NCBI RefSeq assembly: GCF_018860635.1
Contig: NZ_JAHKPT010000007.1
Span: forward strand, 1 to 64,000
Source: Aliiglaciecola lipolytica
GTDB lineage: Bacteria > Pseudomonadota > Gammaproteobacteria > Enterobacterales > Alteromonadaceae
Length of the DNA: 64,000 nucleotides
Direction: 5' to 3'
Of this stretch, positions 54,950-63,443 are shown in pieces. The position numbers were made by a program, and so were the translations under genes. The first letter of the stretch is position 1; every line of letters begins with the position of its first letter. The notes under the pieces were generated by a model. The model had not been told where the DNA came from. It was given only the letters and a program-made list of their open reading frames with translations, and made no database searches.

Positions 54950-57024
54950 TATTTGCTCACCATTTTCAAAGACCCATCGGCTTCGCGGCTAAACTGTAAA
55001 ACGATGTATTCCAAGGGCTCTGCTGGAGCAACTCCAATATGCGCAACTAACCTCCCCGAATCGATAATTTGAGCGTTATTTAAGGTTTCATCACAACGTA
55101 CAAAATAGGCCTGCTCAGGAGCTGCCCCCTGAAAGGCGCCGGCAATAAACAGTTGTTTCAAAAAACTCTCAAGTTTGAACTTCACATCTAGCCATAACGC
55201 TGGGGTATTGGGTTCGAATACCACCCACTGCATCTGTTGTAACAGCACCCTTTTCAACATCACCATTAGTCTGACCACACTGAGTTGCCTCCATTGGCGC
55301 TGCTGACTAATGGTTCTTGCGCCACTTAGCCAAATGCCGTCGCGCTGCTGCACAAAGACGTTGATACCTATTGGATGCAACTGATTATGAAAATCTTCGG
55401 AGACGTTAATTTGTAAAGAAAATACCGATTTAGCTAGTCGATTCGCAGGACCATGGGTCAATCCATGCTGTAATTCACTTGCCGCGATAACGCCAGCTGC
55501 CACCGCAGAAGGATTAATAATCTTAGGTGTGCCGCCAACTTGGCCATCGGGATTGTATTGATTCACTTTTAACCAAGGATGATATGCGGCGCAATATTCA
55601 CTGTTGAACTTAGACCGCCACTGCAATATTTGTTGCGGTGTCTGCTCTGGTGGTACGTCTAGCAACACCACAAACTCTTTCAATTGACTGGCGAAATAAA
55701 CGAGCTGTTGTTGCAGCGCTATTATGAGTTCTCGGTCTTGATGGTCTTGCGGATCTAAGCGTAATTTAGGTAATGAAGGGAGCGCTTTGTCAACTTCCAG
55801 CAACTCAGTTTCCACTTCAAAACAAGGAGCGAAATCTGCGCCAGACAACAATTCAGGCTGAAGATTATGATCTACCTTGTCAAAAGACTCAGGCGCATAT
55901 AAATCTGGTACTGCCAATAGTGAGCAATCAACTAGGTTCGCTAAACAATGTACTCCGCTGCCAAAACGCTCATCGCCTGGCACCCAACTCGTATCAAAGA
56001 AATCTGCGTGATCTATATCCTGATAACGATCTTCTCCACCACTAAACAAACAAGGATTGACGCTTAGTTGCTGCGCACTGCTTAGCGAGTCTAAGTTTTG
56101 ACTAAAGGGATCCAAGGTCACTGGAACAAGCTCAGTTAACAACCAGTCAAGTTGCGGATCGACTAAATTCGACTCAGTCAATAAAACCCGTCCTAGAAAA
56201 CGCGGATGACTAGGGCTGAATGCTAGTTTTATAAATTCTTCGGTTATTCCTGTTGCACTATCAATAATACTAAATTGACCTTCTACCCATTCAATTTTCG
56301 TGGGTTTACTAGGTAACGGAGCAGTACTGAAATCCAGTTTCCAAAATTCCGATGCAGCGAGGGTATTGCCTTGCCATTTGATTTGGTTGATAAAGCGATA
56401 TTCTGAGAATTGCTCCTCAGGATGATGAGCATCATCATTAAGCAAGCGTAATAAACATCCACTTTCCAACCCCTGAGTTGCCGCAAAACACACTGAAGTG
56501 GTGTCACTGATGTCCCTTAAAAACTCAATAGGAGTAAAAGAAATGCCTGCCGCGGCCTTGAGTTGATTTCCCCAAATACCTTCGTTCTTTGCACTTAAAC
56601 CTATGGCTAAACCATCAGCGCTCAGGTTATGAATTTGGCAAGATGCCACTGCATCAGCATTCACGATGTTGTCTGCATATTCATGGACAATCCGGCAGAT
56701 GTAGGCCTCTTGACCACCCTGTTCGAAGAAATTTGCAACTGCGTAAACCAATCTTGCTGGGGATTCAAAGCCGCCATAAAGACGTCTGAACTGCTCCCAA
56801 CTACTCACTTTTACAGCGACGGTTCTATCTCTAACTAACCAATTATTGGCAATTTTTTGCAAATCGAGTTCTTCATCAGAAGTAATTTGATGACGCCTTG
56901 ACGGCCCCTTAGGAGCAACGCCCACAAAAGCGCACACATCCATTTTTACCTGACCCAGTTGACGCTGAGTTCGATCTGCTATGGAGATGATATTAGGTGC
57001 ACCAAGTACCATGCCTAACGCCAT
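54949..57024 (-). CDS. Sheath-like protein 2 (diverged Afp3/4-like)
   Basis: The 691-residue protein is a diverged tail sheath. The C-terminal part is canonical: DFHNQLHPIGINVFVQQRDG, ISQQRQWRQLSVVRLMVMLK, EPNTPALW, and FVRCDETLNNAQIIDSGRLV followed by HIGVAPAEPLEYIVLQFSRE. The central portion (about 180-440) is much more variable, so this copy probably plays a specialised role, for example at the baseplate-proximal end. The N-terminus lacks the PGVFVEE signature of sheath 1. It lies 26 bp after tube 1 and overlaps tube 2. Confidence 0.88.
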   Translation of the reverse strand: MALGMVLGAPNIISIADRTQRQLGQVKMDVCAFVGVAPKGPSRRHQITSDEELDLQKIANNWLVRDRTVAVKVSSWEQFRRLYGGFESPARLVYAVANFFEQGGQEAYICRIVHEYADNIVNADAVASCQIHNLSADGLAIGLSAKNEGIWGNQLKAAAGISFTPIEFLRDISDTTSVCFAATQGLESGCLLRLLNDDAHHPEEQFSEYRFINQIKWQGNTLAASEFWKLDFSTAPLPSKPTKIEWVEGQFSIIDSATGITEEFIKLAFSPSHPRFLGRVLLTESNLVDPQLDWLLTELVPVTLDPFSQNLDSLSSAQQLSVNPCLFSGGEDRYQDIDHADFFDTSWVPGDERFGSGVHCLANLVDCSLLAVPDLYAPESFDKVDHNLQPELLSGADFAPCFEVETELLEVDKALPSLPKLRLDPQDHQDRELIIALQQQLVYFASQLKEFVVLLDVPPEQTPQQILQWRSKFNSEYCAAYHPWLKVNQYNPDGQVGGTPKIINPSAVAAGVIAASELQHGLTHGPANRLAKSVFSLQINVSEDFHNQLHPIGINVFVQQRDGIWLSGARTISQQRQWRQLSVVRLMVMLKRVLLQQMQWVVFEPNTPALWLDVKFKLESFLKQLFIAGAFQGAAPEQAYFVRCDETLNNAQIIDSGRLVAHIGVAPAEPLEYIVLQFSREADGSLKMVSK

Positions 57025-57050
57025 TGAATTGCTCCTAAATTACCAACCAA

Positions 57051-57500
57051 TTAACTGTATTTACAGCCTTCACAGACTAAGCTAAGTTCTTCCATCGCCA
57101 CTTCTCCGCCCCCTTTAGCGGCCAACGAGGGTCCAGTCCATTTTTTCGGTTGAGCTTTGCGAAGCTCCCAACTGGCTACAGCTTCTCTTGCTTCATCCAA
57201 TAAGGTAATCACCACTAATCGCGGTTCATGGGCTCCTGCGCTGACATTACTCAACCATTCCCATAAGGAAGTAGAACCAATTAAGCCTCGTTTTAAAGTG
57301 ACGTCATCCACTTTGAAAGTATTGGCAATTTTGCGCACAGTATTGACTTTTTCATTACCATTTCGGTACTCGGCATAACTCACCTCTACCCCTAAACCAC
57401 TGACATCAGAAAAACCACCGACTAACTCGGATTCCTGTCCATCATTGAGTGATACTAGAAAATTAAAGGCGCTGTAGGGATCTTCTCTAAATGTCGCCAT
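57051..57500 (-). CDS. Tube protein 1 (Afp1/Pvc1-like)
   Basis: The 149-residue protein is the major inner tube subunit of the gp19-like family: DPYSAFNFLVSLNDGQESEL, VGGFSDVSGLGVEVSYAEYR, NTFKVDDVTLKRGLIGSTSL, and AQPKKWTGPSLAAKGGGEVA with the ending SLVCEGC. The length fits Afp1/Pvc1 (about 150). It follows the major sheath after 24 bp and would form hexameric rings that carry cargo such as the DUF4157 protein. Confidence 0.94.
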   Translation of the reverse strand: MATFREDPYSAFNFLVSLNDGQESELVGGFSDVSGLGVEVSYAEYRNGNEKVNTVRKIANTFKVDDVTLKRGLIGSTSLWEWLSNVSAGAHEPRLVVITLLDEAREAVASWELRKAQPKKWTGPSLAAKGGGEVAMEELSLVCEGCKYS

Positions 57501-57524
57501 AACAATAGTCCTCTTGTAAATTAG

Positions 57525-59432
57525 TTAGCTTGCATCAGCTGTATATTGTCCAATCCGGAAAATCACAAACTCCGCAGGTTTTACTGGTGCAATCCCAATT
57601 AAACAAACCAAACGACCGTTATCTAAATCGTTTTGAGTCATAGTGGTGCGGTCACAGCGAACAAAAAATGCATCTTCTGGTTTTGCTCCTAGTAGCGCGC
57701 CATCGCGCCATAAAACCAGCAGAAAATCTTCCACCATGCGCCGAATGTTGTCCCAAAGAATCCGGTTATTTGGCTCAAACACAGCCCATTGACTGCTTTG
57801 ATCAATTGAGTTTTCAATGAAGATAAATAAGCGACGTACATTGACGTACTTCCACTCAGGGTCAGAGCTCATGGTGCGCGCGCCCCACACTCTGAAGCCA
57901 CGCCCTTCGAAATAACGTAAAGCGTTGATGCCTTCAGGATTAATTACTTCGTTACGGGGTTTGTTAATATTCAACTCGAACCGAGTCAAACCACGAATCA
58001 CTTCATTAGCAGGTGCTTTATGCACTCCTCGTTCAATATCATTGCGGGCATAAATGCCAGTTATAAATCCGCAGGGAGGCAATGCAATCTGTCTAGGGGG
58101 GGTACCTTGTGAAAAACGTTCATTGGGATCAAAGATATTGATCCACGGGTAATATAAAGCGGCATATTTACTGTCAAATTGCGCACGAAAATCACGTATT
58201 TCGTTTAACGAACTATTGATGGGTCCATCAACAACTGCAATTCGATAACGCTCTCGTTCTGCGTGAGACACTAAACTTTGCGCGGCAACCCGACTCAATA
58301 AAGGTGAGCCCATATCCCCAGAGTCAGGCAAGGCAACAATGGCAATATCTTCCACTTCGGCTAACGCTTCTAAACCGGTTGCCTTAAGACTAGCATCATC
58401 AGGATCCGCTGCACTTCCGGTTAAATCGTCAGGACTGACCATCACGCCATCATTACCACCTTCGAATCGATAGCCGTAAATATCATCAGCGCCATCAGGA
58501 CCGCGAAGATCAGCGGCTAATTGGGCCGCTGCAATCTCATTACCAGCGGTAGGCTCCCAATTAAACCAAAATGGGCAATTGGGATCTTCAGGATTTGTAA
58601 TATCAAAAATTCGCCCTAAGTATCGTTTTTGCGCCGGGTCAGTGGCAAGCTCAGCATACTCACTAATCTGACTTCCAATGGTCACTTGAATACGTAATTG
58701 GATCAGTTGCACTACGTCAGTATCGACAAGTGCCGTAGTGCTACCATCAGCAGCAGAAATAAAAGTTTGTTGACCGTCAGAATCAATACTGACTACCCTT
58801 AGAGTATCTATATCCAGCGGTTGATTACCCACAGGCGCGGGTAAATCTGCCTCAGCGGTTACCTCGACGACCGCCCCATTTTGTACACCTCGCACTTGTA
58901 CTAAACCTAAATCATCATTTTCATAGGCGATATTTTTACTTCGGGTAACCAATACTTTGACAAACATATTGCCCATTTCACCTGGCCATCTGGCCTGTAA
59001 AATCGCATCAGAATTGCCGCTAATAGGAACAGCCGCGCGGCCAATCCCCCAAGCATCTGCTGCAGTATCAAAATCGCTTGAATCGGCCCCTGTATTTGCT
59101 GCAAAAACACGAGAAACGTACAAACGCTTCCCGCCGTTCTCAAAAAATGCTCTGGCACTGTGGGCAAGATAAGACAATCGTGGCGCAATTGTACCGCCGT
59201 CATCTATTTGAATGTTTTCTAACGCGCCATAGACTCGTTCAAATTCAGTAAAGCTAGTTATCAGTCTTGGTTCGCAACTTGTTGGTCCTTGTATCCCTTG
59301 CTCTCGATAACAAACCGGCCCCCATTTCGCCATTCCGGCAAAACCTGTGGTGCTGGTTGGTACACCTTCGATTGATTTTGATCGAAAGCTAACTTCCTCT
59401 ACAAAGACGCCTGGGGCTAGATATTCTGGCAT
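57525..59432 (-). CDS. Sheath protein 1 (Afp2/Pvc2-like), major contractile sheath
   Basis: The 635-residue protein is a canonical eCIS sheath. The N-terminus carries LAPGVFVEEVSFRSKSIEGV followed by TSTTGFAGMAKWGP. The C-terminus carries the conserved core GINALRYFEGRGFRVWGART, MSSDPEWKYVNVRRLFIFIE, VFEPNNRILW and FFVRCDRTTMTQNDLDNGRL, then GIAPVKPAEFVIFRIGQ. The middle (about 120-330) is an inserted variable domain on the sheath surface. It is longer than Afp2 (about 355) and closer in size to the larger sheath copies. Confidence 0.95.
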   Translation of the reverse strand: MPEYLAPGVFVEEVSFRSKSIEGVPTSTTGFAGMAKWGPVCYREQGIQGPTSCEPRLITSFTEFERVYGALENIQIDDGGTIAPRLSYLAHSARAFFENGGKRLYVSRVFAANTGADSSDFDTAADAWGIGRAAVPISGNSDAILQARWPGEMGNMFVKVLVTRSKNIAYENDDLGLVQVRGVQNGAVVEVTAEADLPAPVGNQPLDIDTLRVVSIDSDGQQTFISAADGSTTALVDTDVVQLIQLRIQVTIGSQISEYAELATDPAQKRYLGRIFDITNPEDPNCPFWFNWEPTAGNEIAAAQLAADLRGPDGADDIYGYRFEGGNDGVMVSPDDLTGSAADPDDASLKATGLEALAEVEDIAIVALPDSGDMGSPLLSRVAAQSLVSHAERERYRIAVVDGPINSSLNEIRDFRAQFDSKYAALYYPWINIFDPNERFSQGTPPRQIALPPCGFITGIYARNDIERGVHKAPANEVIRGLTRFELNINKPRNEVINPEGINALRYFEGRGFRVWGARTMSSDPEWKYVNVRRLFIFIENSIDQSSQWAVFEPNNRILWDNIRRMVEDFLLVLWRDGALLGAKPEDAFFVRCDRTTMTQNDLDNGRLVCLIGIAPVKPAEFVIFRIGQYTADAS

Positions 59433-59522
59433 GGCTCTTGTGCTCCTTTACTATCGGCTAATCCGATGATTAATTCGTTTATACAATTTAGAATTTCGCT
59501 TAAATGAACATGTAGGCGTTCT

Positions 59523-60326
59523 TTAAGGTGGATTGAAAACAATGTCGCTGACGTCATGACTAGACAACATCTGACTCAATTGAAAAGATATAGACACTGA
59601 ACTTTGTGACGCCACGTAGTCAGTAGGAATGACTTCTCCCGAACTAACAGGATCACTTGCTTGTGGATCGGTGACGACTTCAATAGGCAAATCCCAATAA
59701 GGGTCTAGGTTGTTGGCAGGCAGCTGCGCAATAGGGGTAACTCTGGCGTAAACCATTAATTCAAATGAAACCCTTTGATTAAGGCTTTCATCAGGCACCG
59801 CATTGGGCGGAATAAGTATTAAAAACTCTCCGCGATCATCTCCCCTAGCTCGCGCTAAAACCGTGTTTGAATCTAACGGCGAACGCAACTCAATAATACT
59901 CCAACGCAGGGGCGAATCATTAAACATGACTTTGCCCCGTAAACCAGTAGTACGACCATTGATTGGATATCCAGCGCCAGGGTACATTACCGGTCGTCGC
60001 TGCCGTGACTGCAAATAATCTTCTGGCTGCGCCGACTCTATGCCCAAAATTTGTTGCAGGGTTAACACTGATATTGATAATCTGCGGGGCACATAGCGAC
60101 GATATGCATCAAAAATTCGAATTTGAATTGCGCTGCTCAAATCAGCGCGGTAGGCCAATGAAAATCGTCCAGATGGATGCCTTAATAATTGAATATCTGA
60201 GGGTTGCTCCACATCGATATTCACCGCAAAGGGTAAATCATCGCGGGTTAGCGCATCGACCGGCAAAATACCGAGTAACAGCCGTTTATTGACAGCAATT
60301 GCTGAATTAAATAATGCGATTGTCAT
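59523..60326 (-). CDS. eCIS accessory protein with a carboxypeptidase-regulatory-like beta domain
   Basis: The 267-residue protein has no recognised catalytic motif. The middle (about residues 125-200; PINGRTTGLRGKVMFNDSPL, VLARARGDDRGEFLILIPPN) reads like a carboxypeptidase-regulatory-like beta-sandwich. The N-terminal 100 residues (FSLAYRADLSSAIQIRIFDA, YRRYVPRRLSI) are probably also beta. It overlaps the DUF4255 gene by 4 bp and lies 90 bp before sheath 1. A similar gene behind DUF4255 is present in some eCIS clusters; its role is unknown, possibly at the particle's cap. Confidence 0.65.
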   Translation of the reverse strand: MTIALFNSAIAVNKRLLLGILPVDALTRDDLPFAVNIDVEQPSDIQLLRHPSGRFSLAYRADLSSAIQIRIFDAYRRYVPRRLSISVLTLQQILGIESAQPEDYLQSRQRRPVMYPGAGYPINGRTTGLRGKVMFNDSPLRWSIIELRSPLDSNTVLARARGDDRGEFLILIPPNAVPDESLNQRVSFELMVYARVTPIAQLPANNLDPYWDLPIEVVTDPQASDPVSSGEVIPTDYVASQSSVSISFQLSQMLSSHDVSDIVFNPP

Positions 60327-60931
60327 GGCTGCACCACTTCACTGGTGAGCTTTTGAGTCGCAAGTCCAACTTCTCGAAGCGGCTCTTGTCGGCGGCCGTG
60401 CATAACTAGCATTTTGGCCATATATGGCACACATAGTTTATAGTCCACAGGAAGTGAATCAAAAATTCGCATTAAGTCTTCGGTAGACAAATCCTCTAAA
60501 CTAATTTGTATACTATCGTTGGGCGCCCAATTCGTGACGGGGTCAAGCATGGGCCCAGTTAGCAAAGGATTATCTTCTAAACACTGCATGGTTCTGCCAA
60601 GAATTCGATATTCTTGATCCGCTGTAATTCCCCATGGAATCATCAAAAAGTGAAACTCAAGAGGCAAGTAGGCCCTGCCTTTAGCCATTGCTTTCCCTGA
60701 ATATGCAGCCCTACTGGTACTATTGAAATCAACTCGATATAAGAACAGCGCGAGACAAGGTGGTGTGATAAGCGGGTTATCTTCTAGATTTAAATCTTCG
60801 GTTCGAGCAAGCACAACAGTGGTGTCAGTAGAACTCGATCCACCGGGTATGGGTTGCTGTTGATCAAAGCAGTGGCTTAAAAACCGTACCAAACTACTTC
60901 CGACCGCGGCTACAGATGCAAAGTCAGCCAT
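60323..60931 (-). CDS. Tail terminator-like DUF4255 protein (Afp16/Pvc16-like)
   Basis: The 202-residue protein matches the DUF4255 / Pvc16 N-terminal pattern: FASVAAVGSSLVRFLSHCFD, PPCLALFLYRVDFNSTSRAA, LPLEFHFLMIPWGITADQEY and RILGRTMQCLEDNPLLTG. Afp16 caps and stops tube elongation and sets particle length. It is the first gene of the minus-strand cluster, so the promoter should be in the 811 bp upstream (60932-61742). The start ATG has no strong ribosome site that I can recognise. Confidence 0.9.
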   Translation of the reverse strand: MADFASVAAVGSSLVRFLSHCFDQQQPIPGGSSSTDTTVVLARTEDLNLEDNPLITPPCLALFLYRVDFNSTSRAAYSGKAMAKGRAYLPLEFHFLMIPWGITADQEYRILGRTMQCLEDNPLLTGPMLDPVTNWAPNDSIQISLEDLSTEDLMRIFDSLPVDYKLCVPYMAKMLVMHGRRQEPLREVGLATQKLTSEVVQP

Positions 60932-61742
60932 TTCTGTACACTCATAAACATTGTCTCATCCATTGAACAATTAACCTGTTTAAAAATAAGAGCTTTATCT
61001 GAGGAGCATCGACACGTACTTTAATTAAATGCCACGATCAATGAGCTCACCCAATTCACACGAGGCTCCATATGCTCTCGACTTGAACAGATTTGCTAGA
61101 CTGCTATTTAAAAAATATTGATCACAATACCCTTGGGTATTTTTTCTTAATGCTCGCTATTAACTACGAGATAAATTCAGGAAGGAAATGCAAAATCCTA
61201 TATCTAAAGCGGTAAAACCTAAAACTGCCAACGATTAAATATTAGGCGATTTATCACTTATTGCAACCTAATAACGACCAAAAAGATCACATTTTGAGCA
61301 AATGTATACTTCAAAAACAATCCCCATAAGTTGGCAAGCCTTACTACTGCTGGTTCTAAACTACGTTCTCGTTAACCGAACAAATCGAAAAATTTTTAGG
61401 ATAAATATGAAGTGTTGTAGCGTTCTCATTTAACCAGTGAAAAATGGTTATTTTAAAACGACTACGAGTGTTGCTTATAGGCTACAAAACAATTTTATTA
61501 TGGGGCTATTTGATATCAATAAAATCCATTTATTCCGTTTTAAATTTTTCTTTAACATCTCTTTATTAAAAAAATGCACATATTTTGACCTTAAATTCTC
61601 AAAATTACGCCTACTTAAAATAGCGGTTTTTTCGATCGCTAATATATCTGTTACTAAAACGAAGTTTGCAGGTTTGTGTTGTTTAACACTGGAGTACTGC
61701 AAGGAAACTAAGTAGGCAAATTTATTTACATTAGGAAAGAAA
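60932..61742. other. 811-bp region upstream of the eCIS operon
   Basis: It must carry the promoter(s) of the eCIS cluster (minus strand) and of the PEP-CTERM gene (plus strand). I find no convincing gene: a 92-codon plus-strand frame at 61437-61715 and its antisense frame are AT-rich and resemble nothing known. A terminator-like hairpin is at 61126-61145. Confidence 0.5.
61126..61145 (+). terminator. Terminator-like hairpin with no upstream gene
   Basis: AATACCC, TT, GGGTATT is followed by TTTT on the plus strand (a short 7-bp stem). The eCIS genes run the other way, so it would end a transcript started inside the 190 bp upstream or antisense to the operon leader. Confidence 0.55.
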
Positions 61743-62645
61743 ATGGAACTTAGAAAACACATTATAAGAACAAGCAGTGCAGTACTGTTTAGTGTCTGTG
61801 CTATTCAACCGGCAATATCTGCTGTCATAATCGATGATCCGTCTTACTTTGTTAGACCTGCCCTTAGAGTAAGCGCAGGGGAAATAATAGATGGGATTAG
61901 GGTAAATAGTGAAACTGAAGCCACCCTTAGCCAAGGTGTTTCGGGATATTCAGAATCCACTGTTAACCTAAGTGAAGGTACCGTAAAGATGTACTCCTCT
62001 GAATATGGGTCAACTTTAGATGGACTGCAAACTTTTGGTAGTTTTGGTGAAAGAGTGACCATTAAAAATGGAGCAGGAAGTAGCTGGGATGTGGGCTTTG
62101 ATATCGAAGGCTTCTTAGAGGTGTATGCGGGCGCACCATTGATTCCAGGCGTAGATACATCACCTGGTATTTTTTATGATGTAGGCATTGCGGTCTATAA
62201 TGCAGGTGAAGTATCGTGGAATAACTTTGTGCCTGGTTTTAACGATTCTTCGCCCGTTTTGTACGAGTATAGTTCAGCCTATGATTCTATTGACGCTGAG
62301 GCAGAAAGTAGTTTCTACGATCTATTTACCAGTGCGTTGGGGTCAGTGGAGATTGCATCAGATTACGAGGTTTACGATATTTTTGCTTTTACCAATGTAA
62401 TTGTTAATTCAGATTACGGAGACGGATTAGAGGCCTACGATGCAGATTTCTTACACACAGCGTCATTCAACATGAATTTTGCCGATGGAGTGGATGCTTA
62501 TTCTAGTTCAGGTGATTTTATGGGATTAGCTAAACTGCCTGTAGATGACGGCGATCCTAGTCAGATCCCAGAACCTGAGTCCTTGTTGTTATTTGCATCA
62601 GGAATTGCGCTGTTCTTCACCAGGCGTAAGCTTATAGTCAGCTAA
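61743..62645 (+). CDS. PEP-CTERM sorting-domain exported protein
   Basis: The 300-residue protein has a signal peptide (KHIIRTSSAVLFSVCAIQPA, cleavage near AISAVI, about residue 28). The body is Ser/Gly/Asp-rich and beta-like. The C-terminus reads PSQIPEPESLLLFASGIALF followed by FTRRKLIVS. Pro-Glu-Pro, a hydrophobic helix and a basic end form the PEP-CTERM signal for export and processing by an exosortase, usually in organisms that make an exopolysaccharide. An AGGAAAG ribosome site lies before the ATG. No exosortase gene is in the window. It is convergent with the sigma factor gene 10 bp downstream. Confidence 0.85.
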   Translation: MELRKHIIRTSSAVLFSVCAIQPAISAVIIDDPSYFVRPALRVSAGEIIDGIRVNSETEATLSQGVSGYSESTVNLSEGTVKMYSSEYGSTLDGLQTFGSFGERVTIKNGAGSSWDVGFDIEGFLEVYAGAPLIPGVDTSPGIFYDVGIAVYNAGEVSWNNFVPGFNDSSPVLYEYSSAYDSIDAEAESSFYDLFTSALGSVEIASDYEVYDIFAFTNVIVNSDYGDGLEAYDADFLHTASFNMNFADGVDAYSSSGDFMGLAKLPVDDGDPSQIPEPESLLLFASGIALFFTRRKLIVS

Positions 62646-62655
62646 GCCGATGAAA

Positions 62656-63264
62656 TTACGTTTCGGCATCGGGTATCTGATCTTGCATATCAAGCTCGTT
62701 CAACAACCAAGCACGAGATGCACGCCAGTTACGCTTGATTGTTGAAGGGGATGTGCCTATTACGGCGGCGATTTCATCAATGGACACGCCGCCAAAATAA
62801 CGCATTTCAACTATTTGCGCCCGTGACTTGTCGATATTGGCCAATTTGTTGAGGGCATCATCGAGCAAGCACAAACTAAAAGTATCATCACGATCATGGT
62901 CTGCAGAATGGTTAGTGAGTAAAGTCACTTTTTGGTGAGAGCGTTTATCTGCGTATTTTTTACGGGCATGGTCGACTAAAACGCGACGCATAATTTGCGC
63001 AGAAAATGCTAAAAAGTGGGCTTTATCTTGCCATTTTATTTGTTCGAGATTAACTAGACGAATAGCAGCTTCATGCACCAGATCGCCGGCAGATAAAGAA
63101 ACACCACCTTCACGTTCTAGGCAAAAGGCAGAAAGGCGGGTTAATTCGTTGTATAACACATCAAAAAGCCTGTTGCGCGCGCTGATATCTCCCTCTCGCC
63201 AGGCAGCTAGCATTTGCTCAACAGAGCCAGTATTAGAGCTAGAATGAGAGCTAGAAGATGACAT
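62656..63264 (-). CDS. ECF-type RNA polymerase sigma factor (kinase-linked group)
   Basis: Start ATG 63264 (MSSSSSHSSSNTG) is preferred to the TTG at 63303; the product has 202 residues. Region 2 (NELTRLSAFCLEREGGVSLS, DLVHEAAIRLVNLEQIKWQD, FSAQIMRRVLVDHARKKYAD) and region 4 (SRAQIVEMRYFGGVSIDEIA, IGTSPSTIKRNWRASRAWLL) are clear. The pattern fits the ECF group TIGR02999, whose genes are typically divergent from a Ser/Thr kinase, as here. No anti-sigma gene is adjacent; control is probably by the kinase (known for the group only in part). Its targets are unknown; the adjacent PEP-CTERM gene and the eCIS are candidates. Confidence 0.9.
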   Translation of the reverse strand: MSSSSSHSSSNTGSVEQMLAAWREGDISARNRLFDVLYNELTRLSAFCLEREGGVSLSAGDLVHEAAIRLVNLEQIKWQDKAHFLAFSAQIMRRVLVDHARKKYADKRSHQKVTLLTNHSADHDRDDTFSLCLLDDALNKLANIDKSRAQIVEMRYFGGVSIDEIAAVIGTSPSTIKRNWRASRAWLLNELDMQDQIPDAET

Positions 63265-63443
63265 GTTTATTCCGAAAGACGGTTGCTTAAATAGCAATTG
63301 CAACTAAACCCAAATAGCATATATTTCATAGATGCTCAGTTTAGAATAATAAAATCAGTAATATATGTCGAATATTTAAATTGTATATACGATTTAAACT
63401 GAAAACCATTGCAACCCGAATGATCGTTATCTGGGATAAAACC

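Noticed and set aside
32940-60931. Prophage or R-type tailocin interpretation
   Set aside because: No head, portal, terminase, integrase or lysis genes; AAA+, DUF4255, DUF4157 and the Pvc7-like gene identify an eCIS.
61437-61762. Overlapping 92- and 95-codon frames on both strands before the PEP-CTERM gene
   Set aside because: AT-rich, no ribosome sites or family resemblance; they probably arise by chance.
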